Source: Primula veris (lineage: Eukaryota > Streptophyta > Magnoliopsida > Ericales > Primulaceae). From it: 64,000 nucleotides of DNA. Under the pieces are notes generated by a model, which saw nothing but the letters and a program-made list of their open reading frames with translations, was not told the DNA's origin and ran no database searches. The DNA is taken from positions 27,722,402 through 27,786,401 of the forward strand of contig OY821750.1 in assembly GCA_963682055.1 (NCBI GenBank), written 5' to 3'. Each line of letters begins with the position of its first letter. Within the stretch, counting starts at the first letter, position 1. Below, piece by piece: positions 34,952 through 47,000 of this stretch. Position numbers and translations under genes: made by a program.

Positions 34952-36179
34952 GATGGAAGTCAAACACAACACTCATTTCTCTCTATATCCCCCCTTCTCC
35001 AAATAAACTTTAGCCGCCGCTCAGCCCAACTAGGGTAGGAGGTGGCACCCCGCCACCTCTCTGGCCCACCTCCTGCCCATGGCCATCACCCCCACCCCCT
35101 CCCCTCATCTCAACGCTCCTCATCCACTCTTTGCATCTCCTTCTCTCATCCCCTCTTTCACTCATCTCCGTCCTTAACGTTTATTTACTCTTCCGATTTC
35201 TTCTCTTTCATCTTCACTCTTCTTAATCCTTTTTAATCTCTTTATCACATGCTTATTATCGCCACATCCTCTCCAATTTATTTCCCTCTTTGGATTTGAT
35301 TAAGACCGAAGGTTGCCTTATTTGGTTGTAGCATTTTTGCATTTAAGATCTCCGCTAGATTCGAAACAGAGAAAGCCACCATGGTTTGTCTTAGGGACAT
35401 GAGATGTTTATTGGGTTTTTCTACCTTGTAGGCTTAAGGGATTGGGTTATTTTAGTGTGTTAGAATCTTGATCGATATTTCAAAACCAGACCTAATAGCA
35501 TATTTTTGGAGATCTCTCTGTCCGCAGACTCATGGTATGGTATGTCGTCTGTATCTTAGGCCTTGATAGGAGTTTGTAAAATTTGTTTATACCAAGTAGG
35601 GCAGTTTTGTCTATGTATCAAATTAATGCATTTAGTTTATTATACTCATTATGAAGTTTTATATGATATGGTTTTGTCTCAAATATTGAATTTATGAGTA
35701 TTGAGGGAGCTCGTCATGTTTCATTTAATTGGTCAGTTTGGATTAATTGTGGACGGAGTGGTTGCCTTTGAAATTTATGACATGATTGAATTCATTTATA
35801 TTGGATTTATTAGGGTGTTAGCACCCCGATGGAACTTTATTTGATCCAATATGTATTGGTTCTTTAAGACCTTTTGTCTCTTTTGATCCGATGTTTGATT
35901 GGCATGATTGACAATATTTCAGTGCTTCTTTTTATTTTTTGATAGTTGGTACATTTTATATCATTAGATTACGTTTTTTTTTATGTATTTTGAACAATTT
36001 GCAGGTATGATTATCATAGGGGTTTTATGAGTTATCGGGCTTCTTGGTGGCCTTTGTGGCTGTGTATTATTCTATTTTACTTAGCTTCTTGAAGCTTGTT
36101 CCAGAGGCACTGAATTCTGTACTTTCATCCATTATTTTAATAATAATGAGCATGTTTATTTGAAAAAAAAAAAAAAAAA
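34952..36179 (+). mobile_element. poly(A)-tailed retroposon, right-arm copy
   Basis: It ends in 17 A (36163-36179) preceded by TAATAATGAGCATGTTTATT. AACATCAGTC occurs just before the presumed 5' end (34942-34951) and just after the tail (36185-36194), which fits a target duplication. The ~1.2 kb has no long domain-bearing frame. A LINE 3' fragment, a SINE-like unit or a processed transcript are all possible. It predates the palindrome because both arms have it. Confidence 0.5.
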
Positions 36180-36180
36180 C

Positions 36181-37688
36181 TATCAACATCAGTCATTACA
36201 CACATTGCCAATTGTATATGGATTGGTGGCAATCTAATTTGTTTAAATCATTTTATAATTATATGTTTCTCTTTATTTACTATTTGTTTCTCTTTCTTTG
36301 CTAAGGACATTATAAAACCCTAACCTACTTGGTTGGGTAGCTTAAAACAATTATTATTGAATTATATTGAATTCATTTTGGTCAAAACTCATTATCATTG
36401 GCTCGGTGAAATACATGATTTTGCATTATATTATATTCATTGTAGTCAAATCTCATTAGCGTTGGCTAATTATATACATGATTAAATTGCATTCATTTTG
36501 GTCAAAACTCGTTAGGTGTAAGAGTTTGCATTCTATAGAATTTATATCACTGGTCTCCAAGTTCGAATGAGATTTCAAAATGATAGATTTTTTTAATTTT
36601 CACAGTTCTAGTTTTGAATTTGCTATTGAAGCCTTGCAATTTCATTTTCAGCAGTCCCCAACTTGTTTTTTTTTTGTGGGTTTTTTCCCCGCTTTTTTAT
36701 TTCTTCTCAATATAAATAAATACAAAATTTGGTTTTCCCCATTAATAGTATAAAAAAAAGCTTAAAATGTTCATAAGAAAATGATAGTAAAAGAGGTTTG
36801 TTCTCTGACCTCTGCCAAATGTGCGTCCTTGTTTCTAGGTTTAGAGAGTCAAACCAAAACTTGTGTTTTTATAAATACATGTAAATTATAAAACCTTGTT
36901 TCCTTCAAATACTGAGCTTTTTCACTTGCTTTAAAAACCAAACAGATATTTTTATCAGCTAACCTTCATTTGCGGTGAAATAGTCCCATTTTTGTTACAT
37001 TTGTTAGGGTGAAATATCTTTCTGAGTTAGGTACAAAAGTCTATGTTGTTGGATATGTTAACATATTTAAGTAAAAATTTAAATCAAAAATAAAAGAAAG
37101 GATAAGTAAAAATTGTTCCAGAACTCAATTAGAACTATGTGTTTATTAAACTTTTTTCTGTTTCAATTGTGACATCCTCGCCATGGTTTTCCAGATAACA
37201 CTAATTAAATTATAGTCGGTTGTATGTAGTTTCAGAATTTTTTAGTTTCTCGAACTGTTAAGGGAACAATGAGTTCATGGCTGTCTAATCTACTTCAAAA
37301 TCTTTTCACGACCATAAGGGTTGTTACTTTTAAAACTAATTATTGTTAATTTCCGAAAAGAGAAAACTGGCTTTCCGAGATCGAAGCAATAATCATTTAC
37401 TATCTAAAACTTAACGAATTTAAGTCTCAACCATTGATCATCCGTGAGGACCGTGACTATGCCTTCCGTCATTTGGCGCGAAAGTTAAAAAAAAATTTCT
37501 CAAAAGTATTTATTTAGGAAACGACAACAACATGCTTCTTAACGACTTTTTATGTAGTTACAAACTAAAAATAAGATTCAAATATGTCATCCTCTCATGC
37601 TAACATAGTTTTTCAGATACAAATTACGGACCAAAAACCTTGGTTTAAACCTCAGGAAACATCATAACACAAATTTATCACATCTAAT
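36181..37688 (-). other. right-arm non-coding DNA between retroposon and copia element
   Basis: Reverse complement of about 27510-28647 and 32413-32947. No gene is seen. Confidence 0.8.
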
Positions 37689-38976
37689 TGAGATTCCGAC
37701 TTCGCTGTTCTGGTTGCTGTTACGCTGTTCAGTTAGAACGGTGATTATAACTACAGTTGCAACCACGGTTCTAACCGAACTTTAAAGATGGATATAACTC
37801 AGAATAAAAACGTACTTGAAAGTAAATTCATACGCACGTTTATAAACAGGGTTCACCCAGAACTTTGGTCTACGTCTCTGAGTCACTCACCCAGATTTAT
37901 GATACTATTTCAAGCTTACAATATAGGACTCGAGACTTATGAAAACTCACAGACTCCCTCTTGATTTTCTGCCTATCACTATATTGCTATTACTAAATAG
38001 CTATCACTTATAAACAATAACATCTCATCATTGTTATTCTTGTATTTTTTAGCCCACGTGTATTCTCTGTAAGATAAGTTCTTTATAAGTTTAGAACACG
38101 TGATCTTTTACAAGCAAGTATGAGACTATTTATAATAATAAAAGTCTTTCAAATCTTCGCATTCCTTTTCTTTAATCTTCAAGAATATCGTTGCCCATTG
38201 AATGAGGATTTGATCGCCATTTTTGTAAGATCTTTAGAGATTAATCTTGTTAGGAACACATGCCTATTTCAGCTCCAAATCTTCTTAATAAACTCGGCTG
38301 AAATTGCTTGTAACAAGGAGTTTTAGTTGGCTTCCTTTTTAGAAGATAAACTCCTTCCAATCTTCAAGATATCTTGTCTATAATTCACATAATTCCAGCA
38401 CAAAAAAATCTAATCAAATCTGATAGTACTATGTAGTATATATCTTGAAATAGGAGATAATATATTTATTCAAAAAGATTCACACGAGACAATCTTTTAG
38501 ATATATTTATATATGAAACAATATATCTTCTAACATGATTCAAATTTATACTCAATAAATCAATAACTAATCATTCGTATAAGAGAGAATAAGAGAAGAT
38601 TTTTTATTTAGCAAACTTTAAGTAATAGAACAAATCTTTTTATAAGGTAATATCTTCTTAAAAGTACATCCCACATAATTTGGAAAGATAATTACCTTTA
38701 TTTAATACTCAAATATTCTCAAAACATATATCATATCTATATAAAAACGTGAGAATATAATATGTATTGATAAAATATTATGCCGATAGAATTAATGCAT
38801 AAAATACAGATTCTGCAGGAATCTGTATAATAGCAGGTTACAACTGTAATTGTAACTTCCAGTTGTAACCAGGAATACCAGTAACTTTTCCTGCAAGCAT
38901 AATACACAAGTATTTTGACATAATCCAATACGACAACAAATTAAGTAACTTTAACAAGTCACTTTAAGTTATAACA
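37689..38976 (-). mobile_element. copia 3' LTR
   Basis: 1288 bp, from TGAGATTCCGAC to AAGTTATAACA on the plus strand. It has two clusters of the recurrent GTTACAAC/GTTGTAAC motif (about 37740-37785 and 38836-38870). Confidence 0.88.
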
Positions 38977-39503
38977 ATCTCCCCCTTTTTCATTGGATTT
39001 GAAAAATACTTGGAGTTTAATAGTTTACTCCCCCTGAACATTAGTATGCAAAATTCATATATGAAATATAAGAATTAAGATAGTAAATATAAACTCGCAT
39101 AATTTCTCCCCGTATTGTTCACACCGATGAAAAAGAGGAGTTCCTACCGTTTTAGTACATTTGGTGCATCACTTGGGCGAATGGCATATACGTGGCTCAA
39201 AAAATTGGTAATAAGATTTTAACAAAAATATTTTTACCAAATCAAAATATAACCACTTTTAAGATATACATATATCCAATTTTTGCAATATCTTTTTAAA
39301 GAATATGACCATTTTTAAAACAGGATTTTTAGCAAGATATGTATCTTTGGAAATTTTATCAATCATATTAATAGACATAAAATTATACCAAATAAACCAA
39401 TGAAAAATTCCAATTTTAAACAATGGTGATCGAAATTTTTGGTTTTCATAAATTTGAAGAAATATAGCAGATTTAAATATGTGTCAATGAAAAGTAGCAG
39501 AGA

Positions 39504-39543
<40 letters not shown>

Positions 39544-40154
39544 TGCCAAAAATCAGAAAATAATAATTTATTTTTACAAATATGCTTATTGTGAGGATCC
39601 ACATGTAATTTTATGCACCGAGACACTTAACATTGAGAAAAAACTTACATTTACTCTACACAAATACTTTTTAATAACCCAAAAAGATAAGATCAATAAG
39701 TTTTAAAAGAGCTGGGTGACAAATTGTCAATCCATAATAAAATTACTCAAAGAGTATAATCAATAGTGTGTGTTATGGACTCTCTTTAAAAAATAGTTGG
39801 GTATACTAAGAATATCACAATGATACTTCATCCATAAAAGGTCTATCCAAAAATATTGGCTAGGGCATTGAGTGAACACCACTTACGCACTTAGACCAGG
39901 TATGATAAAAAGACTTAAGTTACAACTGTAGTTGCAACTACACTTATAACCATTTTACTTTGTGTGTACTAGTACTTGGTGCATTCGAAAGAGTTTTAGA
40001 TTCAATTATTCTTTTGCACTTAGTTCACATCATTTATGGTCATTAACCAGCGGCTTTTTCAAGATAAAAATACTTTTAAACTCAATAAGAATTACTCTTG
40101 ATCCCATAAACACTACTCATGTTCCTCGCAAATATGCATAAATTGCAAACATGA
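38977..40154 (-). other. copia 3' untranslated region
   Basis: It lies between the pol stop and the polypurine tract. It contains a (TA)n microsatellite at 39508-39540 and one more copy of the recurrent palindromic motif (39919-39950). No envelope-like frame is visible. Confidence 0.65.
39508..39540. repeat. (TA)n microsatellite
   Basis: About 16 uninterrupted TA units. Confidence 0.95.
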
Positions 40155-43100
40155 TCAATTAAATTCATAAGTACATACCCCAATGTCACTTCTCAAAGTT
40201 TCAAATTTATTAGTATCAAGTGGTTTTGTAAAAATATCTACTAATTGCCTTTCAGTAGGACATGTTTTAGAATTAAACTCTTTTCTTCAACTAATTCTCT
40301 AATAAAATCATGTTTTAGATCAATGTGCTTTGTTCTGGAATTTTGAACAGGATTATAAGCTAAATCTATAGCGCTTTTATTATCACAAAAAAGAGTTAAA
40401 ATTTCTTGTTTTATATTATAATCGCAGAGCATTTGTCTCATCCATAAAAGCGGGGTACATCCACTTCCTGCAGCGATATATTCTGCTTCAGCAGTTGATA
40501 AAGATATACATTTTTGCTTTTTTACTAAACCACGAAACCAGATTATTACCAAAGTAAAAACAACCACCGGATGTACTCTTCCTATCATCAATATATCCAG
40601 CCCAATCAGTATCACAATATCCCACTAGAAAATTATTGGTGTCTTTAGTATACCACAAACCCAAATTAATTGTCCCTTTGGCATATTTAATAATTTTTTT
40701 AACAGCTAACAAGTGAGTTTCAAGAAGAATAGCCTGATATCTAGCACAAATTCCAACACTCAAGCATATATCAGGCCTACTAGTAGTCAAATAAATCAAG
40801 CTACCAATCATAGATCTATATAATGTGGGTCACACGCTTTTCCTTTTATCATTCTTAGACAATTTAAAAGTAGTACTCATAGGAATTCTTTTCTCTTTAG
40901 CATCATTCAAACCAAATTTCTTTACAACATTATCAGCATATTTACTTTAACTACGAAAAATTCCTTTATCATTTTGTTTTACTTGAAGACCAAGAAAATA
41001 GGTAAGATCACCACCTCCACTCATCTCAAATTCAGTTTTCATATCATCAATAAACTCATAAATTCTAAAGACAGAAGTGGAGTCGAACACAATGTCATTA
41101 ACATAAATTTGAGCAATAATAATATCCTTAATAGTTTTCTTACTAAATAGAGTTTTATCAACTGACACTCTATTAAAACCTTTTTCAATCAAGTATTTCG
41201 TTAATCTATCATACCAAGCTCTAGGGGCTTGTTTCAATCCATACAAGGCCTTTTTCAAAAGATAAACATGCTCAGGAAATTTTGGATCTTCAAATCCTTT
41301 AGGTTGACAAACATATACTTCTTCTTGAATATTACCATTTAAGAATGCACTCTTAATATCAAGTTGAAACAATTTGAAATCATACAAGCAAGCCAAAGAC
41401 AAAAGCATTCGTATAGATTCTATTCTAGCTACAGGTGCAAAGTTTTCATCAAAATCAACTCCTTCAATTTGAGTGTATCATTGTGCTACTAACCTCACTT
41501 TGTTTCTAACGATTATTCCATCTTCATTGATTTTGTTTTTAAAAACCCATTTTGTTCCTATAATATTTTTATTAGTAGGCCTAGGCACCAAAATCCAAAC
41601 ATTATTTCGTTCCAATTGTGAAAGTTCTTCTTGCATAGATAAGATCCATTCACTGTTATTTAAAGCTTCTTTAATGTTTTTGGGTTCAACTTGAGAGATG
41701 TAACAAACAAAATTAACCACATCAGAATTTTTGTGTCTAGTTTTCATACCTTCATTGACATCACCTATGACATCATTCAGAGAGTGATTTATTTGAGTTC
41801 TTACATACCGAGGTCTTCTTTTAGTTTGAACTGCAGTGTTTTGATCAGTTTCTGTTACCTCTTCACTCTCGGTTATAACTGTGATTGTAACTGGACTTGT
41901 AACCACGTCTGGAACTTTATCCTTGCTTTTCTCCCCTGCTTGTTCCATGTTCCAATGCTCATCTTCATCACCTGTGATCTCAGAGATATTCTTAGATTCA
42001 TCAAACACAACATTATATAACTCCATAACAGTGTTTGTTCTTAAATTAAAGACTCGAAAAGCTCTACTGGTTTGAGCATAACCAAGAAATATTCCTTCAT
42101 CACTTTCAGCATCAAATTTTCCAAGGTGTTTTCTATCTTTTAGAATATAGCAAATACAACCAAACACATAAAAATATTTAACACTAGGTTTTCTACCTTT
42201 TCAGATTTCATAGGGAGTTTTATTGGTTCATTTTGTTAAATAGACCCTATTCACAATATAACATGCAGTACTAATGCATTCAGCCCAAAATCTTTTAGCT
42301 AATTTCTTAGAATTTAACATGACTAGCCATCTCTTAAATAGTTCTATTCTTTCTTTCTACTACACCATTTTGTTGTGGAGTTTTAGGAGAAAAAAATTCA
42401 TGTCTTATACCAAGAGTATCACAAAAATCTTTAAACTTACTATTTTCAAATTCAGTTCCATGGTTACTTCTTATCCTCATAATTTTACCAATTGTGGAGT
42501 CTTTCTCTATTTGAAGCTTTTTACACAATTCTCGAAAAACTTTAAAAGCATCTGATTTTTATCTTAAAAAACCAACCCATGTAAATCTAGAAAAATCATC
42601 AACAACAACAAGAATATATCTTTTACCGCCTATGCTTTCAGTTTGTATTGGGCCCATAAGATCAATATGAAGCAATTCAAGTATTTGTTTGGTATAAATT
42701 TGATTAGTACCTTTGTGAACACTCTTAGTCTATTTTCCTTTAGCACAATCACCACAAGTAACATTATTTTTAAAGCTCAGCTTAGGAATATATTTAACAA
42801 GATCCATATAGACTAATTTACTTAGAGTTTTGTAATTCACATGCCCTAATTTCTTGTGCCAAATCTCAGTATTATCAGTGACAACTTAATTGCAAGTATT
42901 TTTTGTAGATTCAGTGTTCAATTCATCATAAATATAACAACTATCAGCAGATCTAACACCGGTCATAATCAAGTTACCATTTTCATCAGTAATAAAGTAT
43001 TTTTCTAAATTAAAACTAATATGGAGATTATTATCACATAGTTGACTTATTCTGAGTAAATTAGCCTTTAACCCATCCACAAGAAATACATCATTAAGTT

Positions 43101-44405
43101 TAGGCATTCCAGGTTTGTTCAATATTCCTTTACCAATTATTTTACTTGTATTTCCACTACCAAAAGTAACAATTTTACCTAGAGGTTTACAAATATCTTT
43201 GAGAAATTCTACATTACCTATCATGTGTCTAGAACAACCACTATCAAAATAATAGGCATTAGATGATGAAACTTTTAAAGCAGTAATAGATGCAGAGATA
43301 TATTGAGCCTTGTCAGTTTTCCTTTTAGGTATCCAAATCCATTTGAATTTTTTATTAAGACTCAGTTTAGCAATGATATCATGGGCAATATAATTTTTGT
43401 GTAATTTCAAATAACATTCTCTTTCAAAGTGATCTGAATTATTATAAAAATTACAATTTTTTAAAACAGACTTGTTATTAGTAAAGCTACTTTTACAGCT
43501 CCTATTCTGACTGGTTACAACCGTGGTTGTAACTTTACTTTTAACCATATTCAATTTGGGTATTTTTAAAGCTTTAACAAACACAGTTTTCCTTTTTCTT
43601 CGAAACCAGTATAACCTAATCCACTATTATCTTTTGAGGCCCTAGAGTAGGATAGCATTTCATCAAGTTTTTCAGTGGCAGAGGCGTTTAACAGTTTTAT
43701 CTTTCTTTTCGTCTCATTTAACTCAAGTTGTTTCCTATAAAGTTTTTCATTAAGATATTTTACTTGATTAGTTAAATCCTTATTCAGTTTATTCATAAAG
43801 AGAGACTTTTTATTAAGAGCCTTGTACTTTTCATATAAACAAATATATTGCTTTTCAATTTGTTCTTTAGAAACTTCTTCTTCATCACTTTCAGAGTCGG
43901 TTTCAAGTTCAGTTCTAACTGTGGTTGTAACTGACTGATTATCACTATCGATTTTAACCATAAAAGTAGTTTCTATAGAAAAGTAACTATGACTATCCTC
44001 ATCATCAGAATTCGTTTGTAATTGTTGAAGTTTATAGGTCTTAACTTTAGTGGTTCCTTCAAAAGTGACACTTAAAATATCTCAAGCTTCTCTAACTATT
44101 TCACAGTGAGAGATATACCTGAAGATGCTTAATGTGACTCCAGCAAAGATAAGTTCGATGGCTGTGGAATTTGCTCTTACAAGTCGGTTTTCATCTTTAC
44201 TCCAACTTTTTTCAGGTACTAGTACCAATTCTCCATCACCATCAGATACCATAGGGATCTCCCATCCATTCAGAATCGATTTTCAAGTCAGCTCAGCTTG
44301 TCGTTTGATGTGTGACTTCATCCGGATTTTCCATACCCCATAGTTTCTACCTCCTTCAAGCAGTGGTGGTCTGTTGCTAGCGTTTCCTTCCCTTATCATG
44401 TCCAT
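40155..44405 (-). pseudogene. copia gag-pol polyprotein, decayed
   Basis: The probable gag start is ATG at 44405-44403. In order on the minus strand: UBN2-type gag (PPLLEGGRNYGVWKIRM, about 44385-44060), with two TGA where Trp is usual; a Lys/Glu-rich coiled-coil-like part ending GLGYTG (43961-43610); a CCHC-like knuckle with one Cys replaced by Tyr (near 43440); protease YYFDSGCSRHM (near 43240); a GAG-pre-integrase part (43100-42890); integrase (42850-42330), with IDLMGP, SNHGTEF (Asn for the catalytic Asp) and VVERKNRT; the FLGYAQTSRAFRVF region (42167 on); RT (41700-40950), with LDIKSAFLNG and YVND instead of YVDD; RNase H (40810-40300), with ADGSGCT-like AEAEYIAAGS; and a C-terminal DIFTKPLDT in a shifted frame. 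The product cannot be active. Confidence 0.9.
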
Positions 44406-44464
44406 CTTGACCAGAACGCAAGATCCATACCAAGTAGGGTCTGGTGTGAAGCTATGATACCAAT

Positions 44465-45732
44465 TGAGATTCCAACTTCGCTGTTCTATTTGCTGTTATG
44501 CTATTCAGTTAGAACTGTGATTATGACTGCAGTTGCAAGCACGGTTCTAACCGAACTTTAAAGATGTATATAACTTAGAATTAAAACGTACCTGAAAGTA
44601 AATTCACACGCACGTTTTTAAACAGAGTTCACCCAGAATTTTGGGCTACGTCTCTGAGGCACTCACCCAGATTTATGATACTATTTCAAGCTTACAATAT
44701 AGGACTCGAGACTTATGAAAACTCACAGACTCCCTCTTGATTTTCTGCCTATCACTATATTGCTATTACTAAATAGCTATCACTTATAAACAATAACATC
44801 CCGTCATTGTTATTCTCGTATTTTTTAGCCCACGTGTGTTCTCTGTAAGATAAGTTCTTTATAAGTTTAGAACACGTGTTCTTTTACGGGCAAGTATGAG
44901 ACTATTTATAATAATAAAAGTCTTTCAAATCTTCGCATTCCTTTTCTTTAATCTTCAAGAATATCGCTGCCCATTGAATGAGGATTTGATTGCCATCTTT
45001 GTAATATCTTTAGAGATTAATCTTATTAGGAACACATGCCTATTTTAGTTCCAAATCTTTTTAATAAATTCAGCTGAAATTCATTATAACAAGGAGTTTT
45101 AGTTGGCTTCCTTTTAAAAGATAAACTCATTCCAATATTCAAGATATCTTGTCTATAATTCACATAATTCCAGTACAAACAAATCTAATCAAATCTGTTA
45201 GTACAAGTTAGTATATATCTTGAATTAGGAGATAATATATTTATTCAAAAAGATTCACATGAGACAATCTTTTAGATATATTTATATATGGAACAATATA
45301 TCTCCTAACATGATTCAAACTTGTACTCATCAAATCAATAACTAATCATTCGTATAAGAGAGAATAAGAGAAGATTTTTTATTTAGCAAACTTTAAGTAA
45401 TAGAACAAATCTTTTTATAAGGTAATATCTTCTTAAAAGTAAATCTCACATAATTTGGAAAGATAATTAACTTTCTTTAATACTCAAATATTCTCAAAAC
45501 ATATATCATATCTATATAAAAACATGAGAATATAATATGCATTGATAAAATACTCTGTCAATAAAATAAATACAGAAAATACAGAACTGTAGGTTACAAC
45601 TGTAGTTGTAACTTCCAGTTGTAACCAGGAATACCAGTAACTTTTCATGCAAGCATAATACACAAGTATTTTGACATAATACAATACGACAACAAATTAA
45701 GTAAATTTAACAAGTCATCTTAAGTTCTAACA
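44465..45732 (-). mobile_element. copia 5' LTR
   Basis: 1268 bp, from TGAGATTCCAAC to AAGTTCTAACA on the plus strand. The minus-strand 3' end abuts the PBS. Motif clusters lie at about 44508-44556 and 45593-45627. Confidence 0.88.
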
Positions 45733-46462
45733 AAGTAAATATATAGAAACTTTCCTTATCAAAAGTTGTTTGCATGCTGAAACAAGTTTTACCAACAAAC
45801 ATGCAAGTGAGAACCTCAATCTTGATATTCATCACAGCAAGTTTTGAGATCTTAATTTAAAGTGAACGAACATTTGTTTAGCGAATTTAGTTCATAGATC
45901 TATGATAATCTATTTTCTCACTTATTTTTGTTTCAGAAACTTTTTAAAACATGCAAGCAATCATTTAGGGTCTAAATAGACATCTACGCAAGAGCATAAA
46001 TTAAACATAATAAACAAATCTGTTTTAATTTACTTAATAAAACTTCAATTTTCAATCTGTAAAGGAAAGCGGGCATTCAACAAAAGTAAAAATATTTATA
46101 AAAAATAAGACGTAGATGTAATTAACACTTCGGATGATTTAGATCCAAGCAAGTGTATTATTCAAAATAAAATGCAGAAAAATTAATTTTATTCAATCTG
46201 TTCACAAATCTATATTTTTTTTATTAAGAGAAAGGAAGGAAAACTCATTTTGGGAAGCATACAATTAACAGTCTGTAACTTGATATATACATAATCTTTA
46301 AAAAAAAAAAAAACTTGATATATACATATAAGCAGCTGAAAGATTCAAAGTTAAATACCTCGATTTGATCAACGATCTATAAATCTATACTTCCCGTTTT
46401 AAAAATGAGGACCAAGATTTTCAAAAAACATGTAATTATATTACAACTTGATATCTGGTTAG

Positions 46463-47000
46463 TGTAATTTAATTACAAATTCTATATTATGCTATACACG
46501 TTATTAACATAACTAGATAGAATCTTTTCTACATGATGATCATACATATTATAACATATCGAGGGTATGTCGAAACACATACCTTAAATTATGCGGAAGG
46601 GCGGTGGAACTTAAACGGAATATGATAGTTGAGTTCAGATGACGAATGTAAATCGCCAGGGTATAGACTTTGGTTTTTTCTCCTTAACCTGTCACTACAC
46701 TACTTTATGTGTTGTTTATGTGTGTGTATTTGACACAAATTGATATGCTATTGTGTCATTTATATAGGTAGGAGGAGGACCCGAGACTCTTCATATACTT
46801 TCGATCTCTACCGTCCATCAAGGTAGGATCAATCTCAACCGATCATTATGGTGGAAATGTAGAGTTTATTAACTCATAAATTTATGTTTAAATCATAAAT
46901 TAAATAACTTATGGAATGTATATGGACCACCTTAATGAGAAATATTTATTCTATTTTTAATAAATTAATATTTATAAAAGAATTATAAATAATTCTTACA
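46463..47000 (-). mobile_element. LARD-like 3' LTR
   Basis: 538 bp, beginning TGTAATTTAATTACAAATTC and ending AATTCTTACA on the plus strand. Confidence 0.9.

Larger units (their letters stand above)
37689..45732 (-). mobile_element. Ty1/copia LTR retrotransposon, minus orientation
   Basis: LTRs lie at 37689-38976 and 44465-45732. On the minus strand the PBS TGGTATCATAGC (initiator-Met tRNA type, one change) directly follows the right-hand LTR, and a polypurine tract GAAAAAGGGGGAGAT precedes the left-hand LTR. Gag, protease, integrase, RT and RNase H occur in copia order. The two LTRs differ at about 19 of the first ~205 bases, so the insertion is old. I could not see a clean 5-bp target duplication (CTAAT against AAGTA). 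The lineage may be SIRE-like, judged from the gag layout; this is tentative. Confidence 0.92.

Noticed and set aside
35042..35236. Pro/Ser-rich 64-codon frame
   Set aside because: It lies in the C-rich part of the retroposon; the left-arm mirror does not preserve it, and no homology is recognised.
38977..40154. Envelope-like gene of a SIRE-type copia element
   Set aside because: The space between pol and the polypurine tract is short and holds no long frame or membrane-like segment.
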